Shown here: positions 51,282-58,589 of the stretch, piece after piece
Position numbering within the stretch: position 1 is the stretch's first letter
How the letters are laid out: the number at the start of each line of letters is the position of its first letter
Assembly: GCA_012960035.1 (NCBI GenBank)
Contig: DUBZ01000135.1
Span: 62,001-126,000 of the forward strand
DNA length: 64,000 nt
DNA from: Myxococcales bacterium
GTDB taxonomy: Bacteria > Myxococcota_A > UBA9160 > UBA4427
Direction: 5' to 3'
Translations under genes and position numbers: made by a program
The notes under the pieces: model-generated
What the model was told of the DNA's origin: nothing
Databases searched by the model: none
The model's input: only the letters and a program-made list of their open reading frames with translations

Positions 51282-53822
51282 GTGGATTTCCTTCTTACGC
51301 AGAAGACCCTCGAAAGCCTTGAGTGGCAACAAGTGGTCGCAAAACTGCTTCGCTATTGCAGTACGCCTCAGGCTCGCCTGCGACTTGGTGCGCAAGACGA
51401 AAATCACGGGGGTCCAGAGAGAAACGAAGGTTCAGCAAGCGGCAGTTCCAATGAGGAACGAACTCATGTTGACCAAGCGCGCGGCGCAGAAACGGACGCT
51501 TGCGCGCTCGCGGAACTCGAACGCTCGCTGGTTGGGGTTCGCGAACGACTCGTCGAAACCAGCCAGGCGCGCAACCTGCTTGAAGAAAGCGAAGCACCGC
51601 CGCTGCACGGGTTCGCAGACTTGCGAATCGGTTTACGTCGGGCCGAAATGGGTGGGACGCTCACCGGGCCTCAGTTGCTCGACGTCAGTAAGAGCATCGA
51701 GACCGTCGCACGAGTCGTGAAGTATCTCGCAGCGCGCAAAGAAACTGCGCCGCTTCTTGCGGACCTCTCGGCGACGATCGACAACGACCCGAGACTCGCC
51801 CGGGACATCGACGCGTGCCTCGAGCCTTCTGGCGAAGTTCGCGACTCCGCATCTCCAGAACTCAAACAAGCGCGGCGCAACGCGAGCGATCTCGGCTCAC
51901 AACTGCAACGACGCCTGGGCCAATACCTACAAGACACCAATGTCCAGGGCGCGCTCTCAGACTCGTACTTCACCCTGCGAAACGATCGTTATGTCTTGCC
52001 CGTACGTTCCGACGCGCGAAGCAAAGTCAAAGGCATCGTCCACGACGCGTCGCGCTCGGGCACCACGATTTTTGTCGAGCCCGAAGCTGTGGTCGACCTC
52101 AACAACCGACTCAAGCAGGCGGAACTCACGGTCGTTCGCGAAGTCGAGCGTGTCATGCAGCGTTTATCTCAAGCCGTGTCTCAGGTCGGGCCCGCGCTGC
52201 GTGCGAGCGTTGAAACCATCGGGCAGATCGATCTCGCGTTTGCACGTGCGCACCTATCCATCGAAATGAACGCCACCGCCCCCGAAGTCGAACGCGCCGG
52301 GTGCTTTCGCTTGATGGGGTTGCGCCACCCATTGCTTCCCCGAGACGAAGCAGTGCCCAACGACGTTGAACTCGGTGAGCGACATACCGTGCTTGTCATC
52401 TCCGGTCCCAACGGAGGCGGAAAAACAGTCGCGATGAAGGCCGTTGGGCTTGCCGCGGTGATGATCCGACTTGGACTTCACATTCCTGCCGAGCCCGGTG
52501 CACGGGTGGATCTCGTCGATCAGCTGCTCGTCGACATCGGCGACGGACAGGATCTGCGCGAAAGTCTTTCAACCTTTTCGGCCCACATGGTGAACTTGGC
52601 CGGCATCGTCGATGCGGCTTCCGAAAATACCCTCGCACTCCTCGATGAAATCGGTGTGGGTACGGATCCGAGCGAAGGCGCTGCCCTCGCCCAAGCGATC
52701 CTCGAACAACTCGCGAAACGCGGTGCACGGGTGATCGTAACGACCCATTACAACCTGCTCAAAGAAATGGCCGAAGTCGACGAACGCTTCTGCAACGCAA
52801 GCGTCGAGTTCGACCCGGTCACACTCGCGCCGACATTTCGACTTCACACTGGAACCGCCGGCGTGTCTTCAGCCACTGCAGTCGCCGCGCGAATGGGAAT
52901 GGCACCCGAAGTCCTCGAACGCGCAAACGTGTTACTCGCCCGTGAAGATCGCCAGCTCGACAACATGCTAAGCGAGCTCGCCAATAGCCGCGCAACCCTT
53001 GAACGCGAAAAGCAAGAAGCCAGCAAGTTGCGCGAAGAAGGGGAGAGCGCGCGCGACAAGTACCTCCACAAACTCGAACGGTTGCAAGAACGCCGAGACA
53101 AACTTTTCGAGTCGATGCGCATCGAACTCGACGCCACTTTCAAAGACGCCCACGCGCAGGTGGCTGCCGTGATTCGCGGCCTGCAACGCTCGGGTGAGAC
53201 AAATACACGCGAAGCCGCCCACGGCGCCGCCCATGCGCGCGAGCGCTTGCTCAACCTTGAAAGCCGCGCTCAGGCCAAGGGCGAGTCGGCGGCCGTGGAT
53301 GAAGAAGAAGTGCTTGGCTCGGCGATCGATTGGCGGCGCGCGAAACCCGGCATCGAAGTCATTGTTCCCGGCGGTCAGCGCGGAACCCTAAAGTCGCTAC
53401 CCGATCGTCGTGGTCGCGTGGTTGTCCAGATCGCGAGCGCAAAACTCGACCTCGATTCTTCAAAGGTCCGATACCCCGCGTCGGGCAACGCTCCGTCCAA
53501 CGACAATGCCCGAACGGAAACGAAGGTGTCGTTCGAACGCGCGGACGCGGAGAACACAGGAGCCACTGTCGCGGGGGGAACCCAGACGTGCGATCTGCGC
53601 GGCCGACGCGTCGACGAAGCCCTCGACGAACTCAAAACTGCGCTCGACCAGGGTCTGCGCGACAGCAACGAACAGCTTCACGTGATTCACGGCATGGGAA
53701 CCGGTGCGCTTCGAACCGCGGTCCGCGAGTTCTTCACCGCGTCGCCCCACATCGTCTCTCACCGCATTGGCGAGCGCGGCGAAGGCGGGACCGGGGTTAC
53801 GATCGCGGTGCTGCGCAGGTAA
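51282..53822 (+). CDS. mutS2: MutS2 with C-terminal Smr domain
   Basis: 846 residues. MutS-type ATPase: Walker A SGPNGGGKTVAMKAVGLAAV, DIGDGQDLRESLSTFSAHM, Walker B LLDEIGVGTDPSEGAALAQA and THYNLLKEMAE; a long coiled coil follows (about residues 545-660), and the C-terminal Smr nuclease domain shows CDLRGRRVDEALDEL and HGMGTGALRTAVREF. MutS2 limits recombination and can split collided ribosomes. GTG 51282 follows AGGATCGGATC. Odd: about 40 hydrophilic residues (ENHGGPERNEGSASGSSNEE and on, residues 41-80) are inserted after the first helix compared with usual MutS2. Confidence 0.95.
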   Translation: MDFLLTQKTLESLEWQQVVAKLLRYCSTPQARLRLGAQDENHGGPERNEGSASGSSNEERTHVDQARGAETDACALAELERSLVGVRERLVETSQARNLLEESEAPPLHGFADLRIGLRRAEMGGTLTGPQLLDVSKSIETVARVVKYLAARKETAPLLADLSATIDNDPRLARDIDACLEPSGEVRDSASPELKQARRNASDLGSQLQRRLGQYLQDTNVQGALSDSYFTLRNDRYVLPVRSDARSKVKGIVHDASRSGTTIFVEPEAVVDLNNRLKQAELTVVREVERVMQRLSQAVSQVGPALRASVETIGQIDLAFARAHLSIEMNATAPEVERAGCFRLMGLRHPLLPRDEAVPNDVELGERHTVLVISGPNGGGKTVAMKAVGLAAVMIRLGLHIPAEPGARVDLVDQLLVDIGDGQDLRESLSTFSAHMVNLAGIVDAASENTLALLDEIGVGTDPSEGAALAQAILEQLAKRGARVIVTTHYNLLKEMAEVDERFCNASVEFDPVTLAPTFRLHTGTAGVSSATAVAARMGMAPEVLERANVLLAREDRQLDNMLSELANSRATLEREKQEASKLREEGESARDKYLHKLERLQERRDKLFESMRIELDATFKDAHAQVAAVIRGLQRSGETNTREAAHGAAHARERLLNLESRAQAKGESAAVDEEEVLGSAIDWRRAKPGIEVIVPGGQRGTLKSLPDRRGRVVVQIASAKLDLDSSKVRYPASGNAPSNDNARTETKVSFERADAENTGATVAGGTQTCDLRGRRVDEALDELKTALDQGLRDSNEQLHVIHGMGTGALRTAVREFFTASPHIVSHRIGERGEGGTGVTIAVLRR

Positions 53823-53980
53823 TTCGAGTCGAAGTTCATCGATGGCTTTGACCACCCGTTGCGCCCCTGGAAGGTCGATCTGAACAAACACGAATTTAAT
53901 TGCCCGTACGACCGAACCGCATAGACCGTGCACGCACAGATCAACGCGACGGAAGAAGGGCGAAGGTGGCGAAACGCGCC

Positions 53981-55357
53981 TTAGCCCTCGAAATGCGCGC
54001 GTAGAGCAGCCGCGGCCCGCATTCCCGACGACACCACTTGATTGGGTCCGGGGCCAATCAGATAATCGCCCGCGAAGTAGATCCGTCGGCCGGCGGCACC
54101 TCGGTCTTCTTGCACCCGCGCGAGGCGAGCAAGTTCCCGATACGCGCCTACGTGAAAGTTCGGGTTGCCGGTTTGAGTGCGGCGCAATCGCGTAAACAAC
54201 ACGCGATCGCGAACCTCGGGATGAAATCGAGAGAATGAAGCCAGTAGCGATTTTTCCACGACGTCGTCTGCGGCCGATGAATTCGCACTCGCGAATCGCT
54301 CGTTCGCACGGATCATCACAAGCCCTTTGCCGTCCGGGGCACGGCCATCCGCTGCACCGCACTCCGACAAATAACATTCGATCGTCGACGCTTCGGCTTT
54401 GGGCACTCGCACGAACTTCGCGTAGTGGGCGAGTGGAGCCGACAACGCGAGAACCAGGGACATGGACGGCCCCCCGCGATAGCGAGCGAAGTAGTCGCGC
54501 TCGGCCGGGACGAGAACGGGCCCGGCAATCTCGCCTGCTGCTTCGGGCGACGTCGCCACCACGACGGCATCGACATCAATCGCACGCGGTCGTTTCTGTG
54601 CGTGGGTTTCACCGTCTTCGGTCGCGAAGCTGCAGTGCACCTGGTAGCCACCGTCACCTCGCTCCGTGACTTCGTCCGCCCACAAGTCGTGAACCACGTT
54701 GAGTCTGCTCGCAGCGCGTTCGGCTAGCTGCCACAAACCCTGACGCATGACGCCGAGAGCCACTTTGCCTTCGCGCGACGTCATGCGGGAAAGCAAAAAA
54801 GCGACGCGGCTGAGTTCCATTTCATCGCTCGCATACTGCGACGTCGTTTCGGGCGAGACCCAGTAGTCCCAAACCGACTTGCCAAGGTAGAGCGTGGCGA
54901 AGTCTCGAGCGCTTCGGTAGTCGAGGTTTGCCGCAAGTTCGGGGCGGTCAGGGTCAAGTTGAGCGCGATAGCGCGCCATCAAACGAGGCAGTCGAAGCAA
55001 GCGCTTCTTGTCCCAGGTAGTCACGCCAGGAATCTTCGCGAGATCCGACAACGTACTGGTGTCGATGGGCCCGATCTCGCCTCGATGGATTTGCGAATCG
55101 ATACAAGCGCGCGGAGGCAAGAGCGACGCGGAAAGCTCGCTTTGCTCGATCCACGAAATGAGTGCGCGATCGGAGGATCGAACCAGCGGGAGTGTGCCGT
55201 CGAGGCTAAAGCCGTCCCGGAACGACCCTGCAGCGCTACCGCCGACAACGGAAAGCCCTTCGAAAACCGTCACTTCATACCCAGCGCGCGACAACTCCGA
55301 AGCTGTCCGCAGCCCGGCAAGGCCGGCACCAATTACTGCAACGCTCACACCACTCAA
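53981..55357 (-). CDS. FAD-dependent oxidoreductase (amine oxidase/protoporphyrinogen oxidase-like)
   Basis: 458 residues. FAD-binding start VAVIGAGLAGLRTASELSRA and YEVTVFEGLSVVGGSAAG, with the C-terminal FAD motif IYFAGDYLIGPGPNQVVSSG near residue 430. In between RMTSREGKVALGVMRQGLWQ resembles the substrate domain of protoporphyrinogen oxidase and phytoene desaturase relatives. No heme or carotenoid gene is nearby, so the substrate is open. It lies 69 bp downstream of the MtnX-like phosphatase gene on the same strand, a probable two-gene operon. Confidence 0.85.
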   Translation of the reverse strand: MSGVSVAVIGAGLAGLRTASELSRAGYEVTVFEGLSVVGGSAAGSFRDGFSLDGTLPLVRSSDRALISWIEQSELSASLLPPRACIDSQIHRGEIGPIDTSTLSDLAKIPGVTTWDKKRLLRLPRLMARYRAQLDPDRPELAANLDYRSARDFATLYLGKSVWDYWVSPETTSQYASDEMELSRVAFLLSRMTSREGKVALGVMRQGLWQLAERAASRLNVVHDLWADEVTERGDGGYQVHCSFATEDGETHAQKRPRAIDVDAVVVATSPEAAGEIAGPVLVPAERDYFARYRGGPSMSLVLALSAPLAHYAKFVRVPKAEASTIECYLSECGAADGRAPDGKGLVMIRANERFASANSSAADDVVEKSLLASFSRFHPEVRDRVLFTRLRRTQTGNPNFHVGAYRELARLARVQEDRGAAGRRIYFAGDYLIGPGPNQVVSSGMRAAAALRAHFEG

Positions 55358-55426
55358 AACTCGGCTCCCAAAAATCTGAGGGCGGACACTAGCTTGGATT
55401 CGGAGCAGGGGCGCGGATCCGCTGAA

Positions 55427-56173
55427 TCAGCCCGCGCGGAGCGCCTGGGCCTCGCTCACGAGGGCGCTCAACTGGTCGACGACATCAACAAGCGTTTCGA
55501 AGGGTTCGAACGGTTGCTTCCGCTCTTGCAGCGCCGGAGCCAAGGTGTCTTTGGCAAAAGCAAGGTCGGCCTCGATGGCACCGCAAAGGTCCGAAACCCG
55601 GCCGTTGCCGATGTGGACTGTGAACGCACCCGGGCGTTGTTTGCTTTGTGCTCGGATGATCTGGCTCTTACATGTCCCGGTGCCACAGTCGCAGCTCGCA
55701 TTGCGGCCACCTGGGGCGATCTGCCATTCGTCTGCCGCAACGCCGGTGTACTCAAGGTGGTTACACATGTAGTCGAACGTGACGCCGTTGTGGCGCTGCA
55801 ACCAATCCAGGTTGTAGTCAAAGCCGTCGGACAAAATTCGGAATGAAGCATTGTTGTCGGCGCACCATGCTTGCAACTCTCGCGCGCCGGGATCGAGGTC
55901 GATCGTTTCGAGAAAGGCGTGCAGGTCGGCGGGCGGAAGTTTGAACCCCGTAAAGAGTTCGACGTTGTATTCCCAAGCGTCGACGATGCCCTGTTCGTAC
56001 CGGTCCCACAGCTCCGTGCGGCGCTCACCGAGATACTTGCGCGCAATGCTCGACCCGACGTCCTGCACCGAATAGGTACCATCGAAGTCGCAGAAAACCG
56101 TGATGCAAGTCGATTCTGCGAGCTTTGCAGCGGGATCATAGTTTGGCGTGAGGCCCTCGGACGAGCGAGTCAA
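55427..56173 (-). CDS. HAD-family phosphatase, MtnX-like
   Basis: 248-residue HAD phosphatase. Motif I VFCDFDGTYSVQDVG with the nucleophile Asp, FRILSDGFDYNLDWLQ as motif II, and the Cys-rich stretch CDCGTGTCKSQIIRA that also occurs in the methionine-salvage enzyme MtnX. In motif IV the usual GDG..SD reads GNGRVSDLC, with Asn for the first Asp. TTG 56173 has AGGAGAG 9 bases ahead and is preferred over a longer frame from 56242. No other methionine-salvage gene is seen, so MtnX function is a family hint only. Confidence 0.8.
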   Translation of the reverse strand: MTRSSEGLTPNYDPAAKLAESTCITVFCDFDGTYSVQDVGSSIARKYLGERRTELWDRYEQGIVDAWEYNVELFTGFKLPPADLHAFLETIDLDPGARELQAWCADNNASFRILSDGFDYNLDWLQRHNGVTFDYMCNHLEYTGVAADEWQIAPGGRNASCDCGTGTCKSQIIRAQSKQRPGAFTVHIGNGRVSDLCGAIEADLAFAKDTLAPALQERKQPFEPFETLVDVVDQLSALVSEAQALRAG

Positions 56174-56374
56174 TGGGGTTTCTCTCCTGTTGCCTTGTGG
56201 CGAAATTCTCGCGCACGGGCGACCCAGCGCGACCGGGCACACAGTACCCGGCCATCGTAGCGAAGGCGAGGTTCCTGTTTGCGCAGCAGATGGCGAATGG
56301 AACGGACCGAAAGTCCCGTAGTGGTTGTATAGGAAGAATGCCGAACCGCAGACAATGACGCGAGGCGGGGATCC

Positions 56375-56587
56375 CTACGATCGTTGGCGGTAAATCACCA
56401 GCGCCACTGCATCTCGCACTTCAAAACTCGGCGCCTCGAGATCGCCAATCAAGTCGAAGTTCCGTTCGAGGCGCGGCTGCATGTCCTTCGCGTTGTCGCT
56501 TGTGCAGATCAACCGTTCAAACAAACCATACTGACCTGGGCAAACATTGAGCCCGGCGCGAACGGGGAACGTCAGATCGTCAAACGC
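56375..56587 (-). pseudogene. Gene remnant of unknown family (3' part)
   Basis: A 71-codon open frame without a start reads like real protein: FDDLTFPVRAGLNVCPGQYG, LFERLICTSDNAKDMQPRLE and LIGDLEAPSFEVRDAVALVI, ending in TAG at 56375. Codon choice resembles its neighbours. It begins right beside the MITE-like element, so the 5' part was probably lost there. Family not recognised. Confidence 0.4.
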
Positions 56588-56592
56588 CGAGC

Positions 56593-56728
56593 AGGCTGCG
56601 GAAGAACTCCGAATCGATCAAGGCGCGGGAACGCAGATGGGACTGGCCTCCGTAAGTTTTCGCAACGAAGAGCGAGTCGAAAAAACGCGTGCATGGCGAC
56701 GGGAGTGAGTTTTTCCGCAACCTGCTAG
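56593..56728. mobile_element. MITE-like element with terminal inverted repeats (copy 2)
   Basis: Left end GAGCAGGCTGCGGAAGAACT and right end GAGTTTTTCCGCAACCTGC (then TAG) are inverted copies with few mismatches. The right 78 bases match the left part of the element at 24789-24984. Only 136 bp, with no transposase. The right end supplies the TAG stop of the remnant at 56725. Confidence 0.65.
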
Positions 56729-56995
56729 ACGACGAAATCGAGAAGTGAGGTCAGCGCACGCGACGACACGCGTGCCTCCGGGTCCCCAAACATCGGCTCG
56801 TTGATCCAAACTTTTCGAGCAACCATGCGAGCCCGGCAATGTCGCTTCCCAGGCTCCGAACCGCCGGCTCGATCAACGACACTGAAATGCTCGGCACGCT
56901 GTCCATCTGACCGATCGTGATGCATTGGGAATCCGCGAGCGCGAATTCGAGCCTTGCGCCGGAGCGTCCGTCTGCGGGATGCTTTGCGACTCGCA
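56725..56995 (-). pseudogene. Frameshifted gene remnant of unknown family
   Basis: Two minus-strand frames read on from each other: ARLEFALADSQCITIGQMDS, VPSISVSLIEPAVRSLGSDI and AGLAWLLEKFG, then after a frame change INEPMFGDPEARVSSRALTS and LLDFVV with the stop in the element end. It looks like a decayed gene rather than chance sequence. Family not recognised. Confidence 0.4.
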
Positions 56996-57026
56996 GATTC
57001 GCGTGCCGCTTCCAAGGAGAGACTTG

Positions 57027-58076
57027 ATGCAATCCCCGTCGCAACGTCCCGGTCGTCCCGGTCGTAGAAACTTTCTCAAGGCACTCGCCGTCGCGGGCGT
57101 GGGCGGCAAGACCCTGCTGCGAAGCGGCAATGTAAAGGCGGCGGTGGACGCCGCGCGCACGGTAGCCTCAGTCGACCGCTGGCCAGAAATGCCGCAACGA
57201 ACTCTTGGACGAACAGGCTTCGCGGCCAGTCGGCTGGTATTTGGTTGCGGCGCAGCATTGTCCCGCGGCCGTAAGGACGACTTGCTCCACGCGGCGTTTG
57301 ACGCAGGGGTCAACGTTTTCGACGTGGGCTTCCGTGACTACTACAACGATGCCGAAAAAAACTTGGCGCCGTTTCTCAAGCAAGTACGCAGCCGTGTGTT
57401 CTTGATCTCGAAGGCTTACGCGGAGCTTGATGTCGAGCCGAACGACCGGATAAGTCCCGCGCAAGCACGACACGCCGCAGCGAGCTGGACCAAAGCGCTC
57501 GACGGCAGCCTTCGCGAACTCGACGTCGATCACGTCGACGCTTACTACCTGATGGCGAGCTACAGCCCCGCCCTGGTAGGCAGCCACGAAATCCTCAACG
57601 CTGCCTCGAAGGCCAAGCAAGCAGGCAAGTTCAAACACTTTGGTTTGTCGACCCACCAGAACGCAAGCCGCGTGCTTGCAACCGCGGCCAAGACCGGCGT
57701 CTACGATCTCGCGCAAATCGCCATTACCCCGGCTGGATGGTACGACTGGGCGGACAAGAACATTCTCGCCGGCTCGCCAACCATGAAGAACTTGCACGCC
57801 GAACTCGCCGAAGCACGCAAAGCCGGTATCGGCCTCATCGGGATGAAGGCGGGACGCTTTCTCGCCGGTCGTAAGTTCTTGGGCTGGGGAAACCCGGCCG
57901 CATTCGACGAGTACTACGACGACCCGTTCATGAAGTCTGGCTTCTCGCCGTACCAGCGAAGCTATGCGTACGTTCTCGAGCATGGCCTCGACTGCGTCAA
58001 CGCCGACATGCAGCAGCTCTCACACTTGGCAGAAAATTTTGCTGCTGCTGCGACATCGGGGAAGTACTTCGTCTGA
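57027..58076 (+). CDS. Tat-exported aldo/keto reductase family protein
   Basis: 349 residues. Twin-arginine signal RRNFLKALAVAGVGG near residues 13-27, then an aldo/keto reductase barrel: MPQRTLGRTGFAASRLVFGC, AFDAGVNVFDVGFRDYYNDA, HVDAYYLMASYS and HFGLSTHQNASRVL. The usual catalytic Tyr and Lys are plausibly in FRDYYND and ISKAY. Tat export suggests folding, perhaps with cofactor, before transport; such AKRs are often annotated as predicted periplasmic oxidoreductases. ATG 57027 has AAGGAGAG 7 bases upstream; the longer frame from 56925 is not supported. Confidence 0.85.
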   Translation: MQSPSQRPGRPGRRNFLKALAVAGVGGKTLLRSGNVKAAVDAARTVASVDRWPEMPQRTLGRTGFAASRLVFGCGAALSRGRKDDLLHAAFDAGVNVFDVGFRDYYNDAEKNLAPFLKQVRSRVFLISKAYAELDVEPNDRISPAQARHAAASWTKALDGSLRELDVDHVDAYYLMASYSPALVGSHEILNAASKAKQAGKFKHFGLSTHQNASRVLATAAKTGVYDLAQIAITPAGWYDWADKNILAGSPTMKNLHAELAEARKAGIGLIGMKAGRFLAGRKFLGWGNPAAFDEYYDDPFMKSGFSPYQRSYAYVLEHGLDCVNADMQQLSHLAENFAAAATSGKYFV

Positions 58077-58138
58077 CCCCGTCTAGGATGGAGGACGCAG
58101 GGCGTAGGACGGAATCTGTACTGGCGATCTGGCTGTCG

Positions 58139-58172
58139 CCGGCAAAACGGGACGACTGCCCCGTCTTGCCGG
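58139..58172 (+). terminator. Stem-loop after the aldo/keto reductase gene
   Basis: CCGGCAAAACGGG (58139-58151) pairs with CCCGTCTTGCCGG (58160-58172) with one mismatch and an 8-base loop. There is no T-run, so it may be a rho-assisted end or another RNA structure. Confidence 0.45.
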
Positions 58173-58231
58173 TCTATTGCGCACCCCTAAAACTTACTTT
58201 TCCCAATCCCTGTAATTTTCCGGACGCGATG

Positions 58232-58255
58232 GACGCAATTTGCGTCACTTGCGTC
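58232..58255. promoter_or_regulatory. GACGCA/TGCGTC box cluster
   Basis: GACGCA at 58232 and TGCGTC at 58241 form the palindrome GACGCAATTTGCGTC; a further TGCGTC lies at 58250. The same hexamers crowd around the phasin promoter. Possible operator of one shared regulator. Confidence 0.4.
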
Positions 58256-58589
58256 CCGCCTTTTGCACACGAGTTGCGCGAGGCTGAAGCTCGGCGATTC
58301 GGTCGATCTAAAAACCTACCGTCATTTCAATGACTTATAGATTTCCTGGTCGCCTTTTTTTGAGGCGGGGCTTCTGGCACGAGCTTTGCTTTATGTAGGG
58401 AACAAAGGAAGCGACGAAGACCTTCTTCGCGCCCGTGTTGGCTACCCCTCCCCTGTCACTTTGGTGTCAGGAGCCGACTCGGGCGCGTTGTTCTTTGCTG
58501 ACAACAACGCTTAGAGGCGCTTCGTTCGGCGATCCCTGAGTCGCTCTTTCATTCCCCGATTTCCGATCCGTTCACGGTAGACTTCTCAC

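Larger units (their letters stand above)
56174..57026. other. Gene-poor stretch with remnants and a MITE-like element
   Basis: About 850 bp between the phosphatase gene and the Tat-exported reductase gene. It holds two decayed minus-strand reading frames (56375-56587 and 56725-56995) on either side of a MITE-like element (56593-56728). No intact gene seen. Confidence 0.6.
58077..58589. other. Intergenic region with stem-loop and GACGCA boxes
   Basis: About 510 bp with no convincing gene. It contains the stem-loop at 58139-58172, the GACGCA/TGCGTC cluster at 58232-58255, and a T-rich hairpin near 58352-58368 (CGCCT ... AGGCG). Confidence 0.55.

Noticed and set aside
53460..54377. 305-codon minus-strand frame
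   Set aside because: Overlaps mutS2 antisense and the FAD oxidase in another frame; arginine-rich shadow.
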